Of a stretch of DNA of 64,000 bases, positions 22,389-32,734 are shown in pieces. Numbering within the stretch: position 1 is the first letter of the stretch; each line of letters opens with the position of its first letter. A model generated the notes under the pieces. It made no database searches, was not told the origin of the DNA, and saw only the letters and a list, made by a program, of their open reading frames with translations. The translations under genes were made by a program, and so were the position numbers. The stretch spans positions 12,852,528-12,916,527 of the forward strand of contig JASSKH010000005.1 in assembly GCA_031763025.1 (NCBI GenBank), in the 5' to 3' direction. This DNA comes from Macrocystis pyrifera. Lineage: Eukaryota; Sar; Phaeophyceae; Laminariales; Laminariaceae.

Positions 22389-24123
22389 TCACGTCCGGAG
22401 AGGCGAACCAACATCCAGCCCGTGAACCTTTGTCTCTAGGAGGGTGAGTCTGGCAGAGAACATCTGCTCTGATTCGCTTATCCTACCCTCCAGAGACCGA
22501 GAGTGCCGCTCAAGCATGGCCTCTATCTGCCGCTGCATCTTCCCCAGCTCCACGGTCAACGAGACATCATCCTCGTCCTCATCGTTGTCGGCAGCCACAT
22601 CTTCGTCATCTCGCTCGTGCTGCTGTTGCCGCCGGTACCGCCTGCCTCCCCCTCCTCCCCCGCGCGGCCGCTCCTCCACTGCCCCCCCACGGCCCAGCTC
22701 GCCGACCACCATGCCGCCGTGAAGCCCCCCCCCCCCCCCTGCTCGGCCAAAGCCGTCCCTGTCCCCTCCCCCCCCCCCCCGTCCGACGCCGTCCGTGGAA
22801 ACCACGGCGGCAGCAGCAGCCACAGACGACGCCGACCGCGGAGGAAGCTTCGGCATCGGTGCCGACACGGCCGAGGGAGGGCTGGACGGCACCACAACCG
22901 GCAGCGATTGCTGCTGCTGCTGCTGCGGCGGCGGCAGGGGCATGTGCAGAGCGCTGGGCGACCCGAAAGCCTGCTGAACCGCGAACCAATCCGATTGCCC
23001 CGTGCTGGCGCCTCCACCTCCGCCGGCGCTGCTGCCCCCACCGCCGCCCCCGCCACCGTCGGCGGGGGGGCACCGGAGCGGCGGGGGTAGCATGCCCAGA
23101 GTTGCTGCCGTCGCGTCAAGGTCCACCGCTTCCATACGCTCGTGCGGCGGGCCCTGCGCAGAGCGCGGGCCGAGGGGCGACCGTCCGGTGCTCAGGTGGG
23201 GACCCACGCCACGAGAACCCCCATCTCCGCAGCCTCCTCCGGGGCCTTGCACCCACACGCTCGAACTCCCATCGCCGCCACCACCACCACCACCACCACC
23301 ACCACCACCTCCCCGCCAACACCACCCGCGCCACCACCACCGACAACGCCGTTGCCGTTGTAAAACGCCCTCGGGTTGGTAGAAGGGGTTTGCCAATCGT
23401 GGTGAAGCGGAACGGGGGCGTGAACAGGGGCGACCCCGCGCGGGGGGGCTCGCCGGTGGGAGAAGCCGCCGGGGGGGCGTTTTGCTCGTCGCTCGAGGGG
23501 CTCGAGGACGAAGGGTGGCGAAGAATCATGCCTCCACTGCTGACACCGATGGGTGCCCCGCACAGCAGCGGCGGCGAGCGGGGTTGCACCGGCGGCGCCG
23601 GCGACGATCCCGAGAAGCCGCCGCCAGCGCCGCCTCCCCCACCCCCGCTCCCGCGGCTATCTACGGACCCAGGTCGAGAGTGGGGGTGCTGAAGGTGGTG
23701 CATCTGCTGCTGCATCTGTTGCTGCTGTTGGAGCGGGGGCGGGGTCGGGGCATTCCAGGGGGAAGAGGCTCCGCTGCTGCCGCCGCCGCCACCACCACCA
23801 CCACCAACGCTGTTGCCGCCTCCGCCGCCAATCTCGCTCTTCATGCCCGCCCACCCGCAGGCGAGGCCGGAAGGGGACGGGTTGTTACCCCCATACCCAA
23901 TCGGCGGCGCCGTTGTTGTCGAGATTGGGGCTTGGTTGTTGTTATTGTTAGTGTTACTGTTCTTGCTGCTGGTGACGGTGCCGTTGCTGTTGCTGCTGTT
24001 GTTGGCGCCGTCGGAGCTTCCCTGCTGGGCGAGGGAGTGGTGGCTGCGCATGACCAGCTCAACGATCTCGGCGAGAAGGCGCATCTTAACCTCGGCGAAC
24101 CCGCTCGTCAGGAACTGCTCCGC
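22389..24123 (-). CDS. CEP44: CEP44 exon 2 and low-complexity tail (one frame break)
   Basis: The acceptor is AAAAAAAG|GCG after a C-rich tract. The first frame runs through SDGANN, poly-Asn/Gly segments, QQQQQMQQQMHHLQHPHS and GEPPRAGSPLFTPPF. The second frame runs from about 23396 with ERMEAVDLDATAATLG, SDWFAVQQAFGSPSAL, QQQQQQSLPVVVPSSPP, an acidic DDEDVAADNDEDEDD and the coiled coil. CAC/CTG-type trinucleotide runs at 23278-23310 and 22910-22935 are likely sites of length error. Confidence 0.75.
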
Positions 24124-25083
24124 CTTTTTTTCGTGAACATGGGAAGGGGGGGGGGGGGGGGGGGTAGGGTTCGGGTTAGGTCGAATAGACGGGGGTGGCG
24201 GGGTAATGTTATCACCTTCAACATTTTCGGCTCAACTATTGTGGGGGAGCATACAAAGTAGCAATCAGAACCAAATATGGTTCGTAGACAGGGGGGAACT
24301 TGTCCTTTTTGGGTAAATTGTCGGTTCTGATCACTGCTAATATGCCCCCCCGGAATGATGAGAGATGGAGAGCGGTGGGGGTGGGGGTGTACTACTCGAT
24401 ATAATGCATGGCCGTAGTCGCCATATACCCTCGCATCCCTACAGTGCCGGGACGAAGCACGTCGGGTTTTCACCATCCAGGCAGGTATCGCCGTGAGGTG
24501 TTCGGTGAGTCGCAATTAGAGTGAGCTGCATTCTACTGAGAACCGCTCGTGAGACGGGGGGGGTCGATATGGTTGGGGCTAGATCGAGTTGGGCACGGGT
24601 TGCGGAGTACAGCTGCTATCGCCTGCTTCACGTTTTCGGCGAAAGCTACGCATGGGAGGTCCGAGAGTGTCAAGGGGGCGCGCGGGGGGGGTGTACTCGA
24701 GAGCATGCATGGCCGTAGTCGTATGACCATAGACCCTCGCATCCCTACAACACCGGGACGGAGCACGTCGGGCTCTCACCGACCACATTGCTTGCACCAA
24801 ACGCGAAGAGCCGTGAGGTGTTCGGCGAGTCGCATGAAAAGGGTGAGCTGCATTCTACCAAGAACCGCTTGTGAGGCGGTCTTGCACACGGATGGAAGTT
24901 TCAATGAGTTATTTTATTTTCCGGTGCGGCCACTTCCAGAGACAGCAGTGGGGGTACTATGAGGGGACGAGGGGGCAAGAATAATAATAAAAAAGGCGGG
25001 ACAGGCTTAAGGTTGGATCGGGTAGGGCGGGGTTGGTGGGGGACTGCTATAGCCTTCGAACGTTTTCGGCACAAGGAGTGGGA

Positions 25084-25121
<38 letters not shown>

Positions 25122-28100
25122 TCGAAGGGATAGGTTTGGGGTCAATCGAGTATAAGCGGGTGGCGGGGTACTGCTACCGCCTTTTGTACGTTGTCGGCGA
25201 AAGTAGTGGGAGGCGGGAGGGGAGGGGGGGAATCGGTAGGGTGGATAGGATTGGGGTTGGGTAGAATACGGCGGGGGTGGCGGTGCACTACTACGTAGCC
25301 AAATGTGTCGGTTGGCGGCGCGCCTGCCCCCTGACGGACATCCGTCGAGGAACTCTTTACTTGTAGGGAGCCTGCAGTAATTACAACCTATGGGTTGTAA
25401 AAGAGAACCAACACCCAAACATCCAACCAGTGAAGACCCCGGGGAGACACACCGATGTGCCTCCTAAATGGTTCTCCCGGGAATTTCAAAAAGGCCCGAG
25501 CCGACCCGAGGCAACCAACTAGGACAAAAAAAACACACAAGAGACACAGACCAATTACCAAGAACAGCATCAACACCAGGAGAGCAGCACAGCAGCAGCA
25601 GCAGCAGCAGCAGCAGCACAGCAGCAGCGGAGCACGGCACAGCAGCAGCACGTCTTTCCCGGCACCGGGTGAGCGGGCGATGCACACCGGGGAGGCCGAG
25701 GGAGAGATCCCTGGTGTGCACTGTTGTGATCCGCTGCGCTGCTGCTGCTGCTGCTGCTGTTGCTGCTGTTGCTGCTGCTGCTGCCGCTGCTGTTGCTCTG
25801 GTGATGTTGCGCTGCTGCTGTGCCGTGCTCCGCTACTGCTGTGCTGCTCTCCTGGTGCTGTTCTTGGTAGGTGGCCCGTGTCTCCGTGTGTTTTTTTCCT
25901 TGTCGGCTGCCCCGGGCCGGCTCGGGCCTTTTTGTAATTCCCGGGAGAACCAATTAGGGGATATATCGGTGTGTCTCCACGGAGTTCTCACTGTTTGGAT
26001 GTTTGGGTGTTGGTTCTCTTTACAACCCATAGGTCGTAATTAGTACTGGTAATTATTAATAGGCGCTCCCTACAATCCTGAACCTAAAGAGGCCTTGCTT
26101 GCTTGACGGGCGAAAACTGCAATACACCATAAACCGACATCCGAATGTGGGTAGGTAGTAGTGATGGATACGATACCGATATCGTAAGCGAAACATCGAA
26201 TCGGCATGCAACATTACGGTATTGGGTACAGGGCATGGTGCCTCCAAGCTTTTCGTTCAGTATCTCGGTGAAAAACATATGGGCGTGCCAGGGGGTGGGG
26301 GAGGGGTGTACTCGATAGGAGAGATGTACTCATTATCGTGCATGGCCGTAGTCGTATGACCATAGACCCTCGCATCTCTACAATGCCGGGACGGAGCATG
26401 TCGGGTTTTTAGCGACCAGACAGACATTGCTTGCACCAAGCGCGAAGCGCCGTGACGTGTCCGGCGAGTCGCATGAAGGGTGAGCTGCATCCTACTAAGA
26501 CCCGCTTGAGAGGCGGACTTGCATGTGGATGACACCTTCAATGAGTTCATTTAATTTCCGGTGTGGCCACTTCCAGAGACAGCAACGGCAGTACAATGCA
26601 ACCGCCTCGTGGGTGCCTTACCATAAACACTACGTGATAGGATTATCCCCACGTGTGCGGAGTAAAGGTTCTTTGCCTCGCACAAATGATCTAACTCGAC
26701 AACCGGCTGTGACCGACCGCCAACAAAAAAAAAGAAAAAGGCAGTACCCTGGTTGTCTGTTAATAGCTCAAGAAGTGAGCGGCATGTCTTGTAAGTGCCG
26801 TTGCCAAGCGACGCCAACCCAACCTATATATATAATACAGGTTGGGGGGGGAAACCACGTTCGACACCAAATATCAACGTTAGGTAATTCGACCACTGAT
26901 ACATCGAAGCTTAAGCTTTTGACGCGATATCCAGCACTACTGTACTGCTAGCGCCCATCCTTCACACCATGTGAGAGCGAAGGATACGGGTCGATACAAC
27001 ATACCTGGTACTGACTTGCAGCAATAGCATAATCGTACTCGTCGTTTACCTGGTACCTGGTACAAGCCAAGCACGGGTATACAAGGCATGCTGCCCGTTC
27101 TTGAATTACCTGGTATTGAAGAAGGATAAGGCCAGATCTTTAAGGGCCCATCTTAACGGGGAACGATGATAAATTTCGTCATTAGGAAATGAAATTTGAA
27201 TTTCAATTAATTTTAATTCGATTTCGCAAAAAAAAACGTGTTTGTGCCCTATATCGGGGAACGGCGTATCAATTGTCAAGCGCGCGGGTCGCCGCCAGCC
27301 TCTTTTTCTTTTCGGTGGCACAGGATAGGAAGCTATCACTCTCAGGGTGTCTTGGGTGGGCGGAGGGAGCCCTCAAGCGCCACGCGCGGAACAGCAACGG
27401 TGATGCAGCTATCGAGGTCTCGAGCGTATCCTCTGTTTTTTAGCTCGTTTGCTCGGTTTTCGTGATGGTTGGGCGATCGGGCAGGCCGAAAAATTAGGCT
27501 TGCGGCCGCCATGATTTTTGTTGAGGCGCCACGGCCGGGGTAGGGGTACGATGTGCTATGGCCTGTTAGCGTGGGCGCGGCTATTGCTCCGGTCGCCTCT
27601 CGGTGAGGTTTGCGTTTATCGCTTCGGCCGTGGTCACCGAGCGGCCAAGAATCACCCCAGACTTCACCGGGTGTGTTCACCCACCGTGAACTTGCCACAT
27701 CAAGGCGGACCAAACCCCCACATTGCAAATTGAAATATAAAAAATAATACGAAAAAAGCCCCCAAAGATTTGTCACTGAAACTGTTCTTTTTTGTTTGCC
27801 TTGAGATGCCTGCTTGGTGATTCACTCTTCGGCCAATCGGATGTAAATTAAATTCGAAAAAAAAAACAAAATCAAATTGAAAAAAAAGTCCTCGATAAAA
27901 AAAGACGCCAATACCGTCGCCAAACGTTTTTTTTTTCAAATCATCACTTTCTTAGGCCGTTTCCTATGCGGTTCGATTTCGAGCTTCAGATTAGTATTGT
28001 TCGATCTCAAACATAAACGACCCTGCTTATGCAGTCCAAATATGCAAAATCCGACGGGAAATTTTTCGATTTGAGAATCCGATGACCCAAGTCGTCGGAT

Positions 28101-31100
28101 TTGGCCCAAAATCCGACGACCTGGGTCATCAGATTTTCAAATCGAAAAATGGCATGCTCTCAAGATGTTATCCACGACAGCAAACAGCAGCAGAACGATC
28201 GATGAGTTGGACGGTGATGCAGCTGTATAGCGACGTTGCTTCGCGCCCGACGCGCGACGGCGCGTCCCTCCGTGGCCAGACAAGAGTCGGCTGGCGCGGG
28301 CTCCGGCACTCGGCACGCGCCTCTCCGTGGATACGTACTCGTTGACTACACTGCTGTACAGCAGCAGCAGCCGCAGCAGCAGCAGTCAGTCACAAAATGA
28401 AACACGAAATACCAAGACAGGTTGACTCTAGCGCACTCGCCGCGTCTCTTCGCCGCCAGACCAGAGGCAGTCAGCGTGTTGGGCTCGGACGCTTAGGTCC
28501 TACGCGCAGGGCAGCGTACCCAGCGCGTCTCTTCGCGGCGCCAAACCACAATAACAGCAGTTGGTCTCGGCGTTTGCTCGAATCTCTACACGCACAGCAG
28601 TAAATGTGATTTTTCCGCATAGGAAGACCCTTTCGATTTGCCAGGTTCATATCTGAAAATGCCATCGGGTTAAAATCTGAAGCTCAAAAATCGAACCGCA
28701 TAGGAAACGGCCTTTTGTACTTTCCAGCCTATAACAGCTCGTGAGGTTTTTATCCTCAGCGATCTTCTGGACGAGCCGTGGTCACAGGTGTCGTCCCTCC
28801 CCCCCCCGGTACATGCCTTCATTTTAATCGCGCATAGGTTTCATTCAGTATTTATTCCCACTGCTCGTCGATTTTCATCGAATGTAGCTAACTCACGTCC
28901 TCGCGCTTCCCCCTATTTTTTTATTCAAACATGATGTCTCATGGTCTGGAAACACACGAAAGAAAATCCTCTTTACGTTGTAGACACAAGGGTGCCGAGC
29001 TCTATATGATAACAACAGAGGAGTATGTACGTACGTGAGCAAAAAAGTACCGGTATACAGCAGTATTGGAATGGAAATCAGAAATCAAATTCAGAAATCA
29101 AAATGAAGATGGTTGTTTTTTTTTTTCCTTTCTTTTTTTTTTGGAGGACGGCGGTGGCAATGATACCTGTCTTCGGACACGATGCCGTTGGGGGAAGGCA
29201 TGATGCATCGCGCTTACGGGGACGGGGACGTTCTGGGTTTATGTTGTGGTCGTCTACAGCAGTAGTCACAAGTCAAACCATGAAGAAAGCAGCAAGACCC
29301 ACCGAGACTACTCAGCACACAGAGGTCCGATCACGTCACATCAAAATACCCACACACACAGGCGGTGGACAAGAGCTAGCCCCAGAAGAACAATTTCGCG
29401 CAATACCGTTTGTATACACTTACTAATAGTACAGAAGAAAGAGCAAGACGGAATCTGGCAGCAGCACTCCTCGCTCATTATTAGCATCGCGACTCGACGT
29501 GGGGGGGTATATCTATCTAAGGCGCGCTTGCTCGAAGCCGACAGATAGAAGAAAGGGGGCCATCAAACGCCATGACTGAAAACGATCATCTGCTGTAACT
29601 TCTGGTACGAAACTTGTGTAATAAGCACCACTCGGGTCCCCGTCTCTACGTACGAAAAGTTCTGGTTTGGTTTTTGTCGGAAGCGTTGTTCTGCTGACCC
29701 AAAACAACAACAAAACACGTCATACGACAGAAGGAAGGAATCAGGAACAGCAAGGGCAGCGTCCCGAGACAGGTCGAAGTAGAGTGCTCGCGGGGGGGGC
29801 AAAACATCAGCAGCGGCAGCAGCGGCAGCAGCGGCAGCAGCAAGGCAAGGGCGCACCCACCTTACTCCCATAGCTCAAGGGCACCGCTCGCAAAGAACCA
29901 TAAAACAAAAAAAAGATCGCGACCCTTTTTTTTTAGTTGCGCCCTTGGGGTTTAAAAACATTCAAGAGAAAGAAGCTCCACAATTTTAGGCTGTATCTCT
30001 TTTTCACGTACTGCATCAATAGCAGAATAGGGCCCACCAACGTTGTTGTTGCTGGATAGCGAAACTGACCATGACATTATAACATGCGCGAGACCACCAC
30101 ACAATGCATGCGTGAGCGGCGCGTGGCATGAGAGATACCTGGTACCTGGCACATGGTACCTGAGACCTGGTACAAGCCAATAGCGAGGGTGATGTTGGGT
30201 TGGAAAATTATCTGGAAAGTTCCAATCCACCCATCTATACGACAGAACTGGACACGAGCACAGAGCAGACGAAAAAAAAAAGACAAACTCTCTCCATCTC
30301 CCTCCATCTCGCATACTCGATACTGCTGTATACTTGCTGGAAGACCCGGAATTACAAAAGCGCGGGTGCGAGAGAGGCTCCGCCAGTACCCATACGCAGG
30401 CCTGCATGCGAAGCTAGCGCTTGCGTTCATGAAGCTCAGAGCGACATCGTCCCCCGCCGCTCTACACGTGCCAATTCAGCAACTACGCAATAAAAATAGC
30501 TATTAACTTTATCTGTTCGTGTGGTGTGTGGAGTTTGGAGCAAGCAAAAGCGCGCGGCGAGCAAATCTGAAAATCAGCGAAAAAAAAAGTGAGAAACAAC
30601 AAGAAGCAACACTGTTTTTATGTGAAGTTGCTATTTACCGATGGCGCGTGACGTGGAGCAACGCTACCTTTGTGTATGTAACCCAAAGCAGTCGCCCGCC
30701 ACGACAACAACACATGGCCGCGACGCAGAGGTAGCCCGACAGCCCCATCTTCCCTGGCCTGTAGTGCTCTGTCCTAACTAGCTATGTAGAGCGGTGCGAC
30801 ACAAAGCTCGCTCACTCGCAGATTCACTCACCGTGAGCTGTGGTCTGCAGTTGAACTCGTCTCTCAGCATCCTCAAGCTCCTCGAAACGAACTTGAAATC
30901 CGTCAAGCTGTGGAGCCCGGTGTAGTCTCGATCCAGCAGGAGCGACGCAAACAGCGGCGACATGTCCAGCAGTGTCCAGTGCAGGACGATGAGCGCCGCC
31001 CTAGGGTCGCCGCTCACGATCCCGTCCCAAGGATTCCCTCCCCCTGCGCCGCCACCGCCGCCACTCCCGACATTTCCCGCTGCGCCTGGGAGAGGCGCCG

Positions 31101-31191
31101 TGGTTTGGACTTGTCTCAACCGCGCAACAGGAAAGTGTGTCCGTCGCAAGAGAGCTTTCAGCCTTTTCGCGGCATTCTGGTGTGAGGTCAT
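22389..31191 (-). CDS. CEP44: Centrosomal protein 44 (CEP44) homologue
   Basis: Exon 1 is 31191-30832 (120 codons); exon 2 starts at 24123. Exon 1 gives AAKRLKALLRRTHFP, a Gly-rich loop, SGDPRAALIVLHWTLLDMSP, LTDFKFVSRSLRMLRDEFNC and RPQLT; exon 2 resumes with AEQFLTSGFAEVK and LLAEIVELVMRSHHSL. Joined in phase 0, this follows the conserved CEP44 N-terminal domain: helix, GDP motif, the RxLRDxFxxxPxLT block and the QFxxxGFAExK block. CEP44 is known to localise to centrioles and the spindle and to bind microtubules. The rest is Gly/Pro/Gln/Ser-rich, with a C-terminal coiled coil (MQRQIEAMLERHSRSLEGRI) before TGA at 22391-22389. Two open frames overlap at 23396-23116, so a frameshift in the GGT repeats or an unseen intron lies around 23400-23280. 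Expected length is about 690 residues, longer than vertebrate CEP44 because of the repeats. Confidence 0.88.
22611..22960. repeat. Trinucleotide-rich coding repeats in CEP44
   Basis: Runs of GCC/CTG/GGC triplets encode poly-Gly, poly-Ala and poly-Gln on the - strand. The opposite strand is also open over several hundred bases, which explains the spurious + ORFs here. Confidence 0.7.
24236..24356. mobile_element. Diverged MITE related to family M
   Basis: TATTGTGGGGGAGCATACA ... GCTAATATGCCCCCCCGGAA with a recognisable 'aatcagaaccaaatatggttcgtagac' core. Confidence 0.5.
24372..24553 (-). mobile_element. Poly-C-tailed SINE-like repeat, family S
   Basis: Reverse-complement copy, so sense to CEP44; the tail (G-rich on +) points toward the CEP44 exon 2 acceptor 240 bp away. 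It carries an internal deletion before the CGCCGTGAGGTGTTCGGTGA block. Confidence 0.72.
24677..24880 (-). mobile_element. Poly-C-tailed SINE-like repeat, family S
   Basis: Matches the family 3' 200 bp in reverse complement (GTGTACTCGAGAGCATGCAT ... CAAGAACCGCTTGTGAGGCG). Confidence 0.75.
25378..26042. mobile_element. Foldback element with about 270-bp inverted arms and CAG/CTG cores
   Basis: The left end TAATTACAACCTATGGGTTG and the right end are reverse complements. Arms continue through 'gagaaccaacacccaaacatccaa', 'ggttctcccgggaatt', 'aaaggcccgagcc' and 'accaggagagcagcacagcag' to (CAG)n at 25590-25625 on the left, matched by (CTG)n at 25738-25795 on the right. About 100 bp separates the arms. 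No transposase ORF; non-autonomous. It sits in CEP44 intron 1. Confidence 0.85.
26286..26850 (-). mobile_element. Poly-C-tailed SINE-like repeat, family S, near full-length
   Basis: Reverse complement of the full element. The 3' half is at 26310-26515, the middle block (CACGAGGCGGTTGCATTGTA on -) near 26600, and the 5' end (complement of GCGACGCCAACCCAACCTAT) at 26810-26830. Sense to CEP44. Confidence 0.75.
27949..28713. mobile_element. Nested palindromic (foldback) element
   Basis: The outer inverted repeat GGCCGTTTCCTATGCGGTTC ... GAGCTTCAGAT at 27955-27990 returns inverted at 28672-28713. Inside it, 28057-28150 is a near-perfect hairpin (arms of about 40 bp around ATCCGATGACCCAAGTCGTC). 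The remainder holds CAG-rich and GC-rich unique sequence. No transposase found. Confidence 0.75.
28755..28910 (+). repeat. Dispersed repeat R3, copy 1
   Basis: Begins TTCTGGACGAGCCGTGGTCA, contains a C run, then CCACTGCTCGTCGATTTTCA-TCGAATGT. Related copies are at 52225 and 60258. Confidence 0.7.
30832..31191 (-). CDS. CEP44: CEP44 exon 1
   Basis: The start ATG at 31191 gives MTSHQNAAKRLKALLRR, which fits the family's N-terminal helix; no better upstream start is visible. The donor is CTCACG|GTGAGT (GT at 30831-30830, reading on -), phase 0. The Gly insert (about residues 41-52) is lineage-specific. Confidence 0.88.
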
Positions 31192-32734
31192 GGCGTCCTG
31201 CCCGTCTTCGTGAGCCCTGTCGGTGCTCTCTCCGTGGGTCCGGTACTTCTTCGTCGGTGCTGGCTCGGCACTGGGCTGCTGGCGCGGAAGTGCCGGGGGC
31301 GGTCAGGTCGGCGTTTGGTGCTGGCTGCTGCTGCTCTTGATGCTGCTGTAGTGGTGTGATGTGGTTTTGAAATCGTTTTTGAAAGAGACAAAAGAATCCC
31401 ACACACACCCAAGTCCACGGCCGACCCGCCTTGAAGTTTTCGTGGGTGCAAAAACGTGTGGGAAATGCGCCTCGATTGCCCTTGGACGATACGCGGCGCA
31501 CGCTGGCTAGTGTCGATTCAACGCAGGCACCTTCGCGTTGCAGTATAAGGCGCCGTGCCTTGCGATGCGCTTTGCTCTGTTTGGGGCGCGGGAGAGGAGC
31601 TACTGCGTGCGACACACACCACGCAAGCTTTAGCTATGAGAACACAACCGCTCTTCTGTCTTCTTGTGTGAAGATGACCGCTTGTTTTAGTTTTGCAGAC
31701 CAATTTTTTTTTGAAAAATACGTAATTTTCGTGCTTCCTTGTACGTAGAGCTCGAAAAAAAATTATAGGAGATCGACGACAAGCAATTCAGTAAATTTCT
31801 CTTCAGGATTTAGGAAGAGGCGTTTTGACTCAAGCGACGGTTTCATGTTTTCTCTCGAGTTCTTTTTTTATGGTCCGATTTTGTTTTTTTTAAAAACTCG
31901 CCGCATCGTCGTCGAAAGTCGAAAGCCGATCGGTGCGGTAATCTCTCCTCTCACTCGCGGTGTCGTACACGCGTACATGCGGTGCATTGCTGTACACTGC
32001 TGTTGATGCCGTTTGGTAGACCCCTCGAGACTCATCGATAATTGGTGTTGTCTTAGAGCAGATGTCACCAACGTGCAATCCAAATGGTACGTTGATGCCA
32101 CGGCCGGGAGCTCGACGTGAGTGACAAACGAGATAATTATTTTTCCTAGCGGTTGGACCTTCAACCAAGTGTCGCAGGTACGCACGTTTTGTCATATAGC
32201 ACTTTCGACGTTAAACATGATACATGATGTACGCAGATGCCTCTCAGTGCAAATGCGTGTTTCCACGCTGAAGTGCCTTTATCCCGGCATGTTTCTTCTC
32301 GCGACAACGTGCCGTTGCCCTTTTGTTGAGTCAGGATGCGTTGTTGGGCGTCTTTTAGCAATTGCGCATACACATGAGTACGAGGAGTATTGAATACTCG
32401 AGTATTCCATGGCCGAGTAATAATGATCGTACACATGTTCGTATTCGCACAAGTGGAATCAGTGCAGGTAAACTGCGCGTGTGTTCACCAGATACCTACA
32501 TGGACTTCGTAGATTGCATCACTATTAATAGCAAACAAGTACTATTGTTAGCTGTACATACAGCACAGCAGTGCATGACTGCTGTATACGAACCGATTCC
32601 ACTAAGTGGCCGGACGCTCATACCCTGAGAGCCGTACGTTCGTACAGCTATGCATACGTTGAAACCCCTGTATCGAGTTTTGCCTACGAAATGTTGTTGA
32701 ACATACTTCGCACAACAGTACTTGGTTCACCATC
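31192..32734. promoter_or_regulatory. Divergent intergenic region between CEP44 and the membrane-LRR gene
   Basis: The two start codons face away from each other with 1543 bp between. The interval must hold both promoters and 5' UTRs, possibly with 5' UTR introns. No reliable TATA or initiator element could be assigned by eye. No mobile element was recognised here, which is unusual for this window and consistent with functional constraint. Confidence 0.45.

Larger units (their letters stand above)
24150..25300. repeat. Local family of about 75-100-bp units, about five copies
   Basis: Units near 24150-24235, 24555-24650, 25000-25085, 25130-25205 and 25240-25300 share the order G-tract, 'ggttgggt/ggatcgggta', 'gcggggt', 'actgctat/accgcc', 'acgttttcggc'. 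Most follow a G run. They are interleaved with SINE-like copies. Confidence 0.6.
24124..30831 (-). other. CEP44 intron 1 (6.7 kb), repeat-rich
   Basis: Splits the conserved CEP44 domain exactly between its two halves. Contents: three SINE-like copies all sense to CEP44, a diverged MITE (24236), a five-copy 75-100-bp local repeat (24150-25300), a 665-bp foldback element (25378-26042), a nested palindromic element (27949-28713), repeat R3 (28755-28910) and several TACCTGGTACC-type palindromes (27050, 30140). No internal exon is needed, because the phase and protein join directly. Confidence 0.7.

Noticed and set aside
22503-24261. Several long + strand ORFs opposite CEP44 exon 2
   Set aside because: They are antisense shadows of GC-rich triplet repeats; the - strand frame carries the CEP44 motifs.
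27050-27075. TACCTGGTACCTGGTAC palindromes (also near 4562, 30140, 43596) as protein-binding sites
   Set aside because: Recurrent and short; they look like a dispersed simple repeat and no function can be supported from sequence alone.
31001-31615. 204-codon - ORF overlapping CEP44 exon 1 in another frame
   Set aside because: The CEP44 frame is supported by conserved motifs; this ORF has none and is interrupted by the 5' UTR region.
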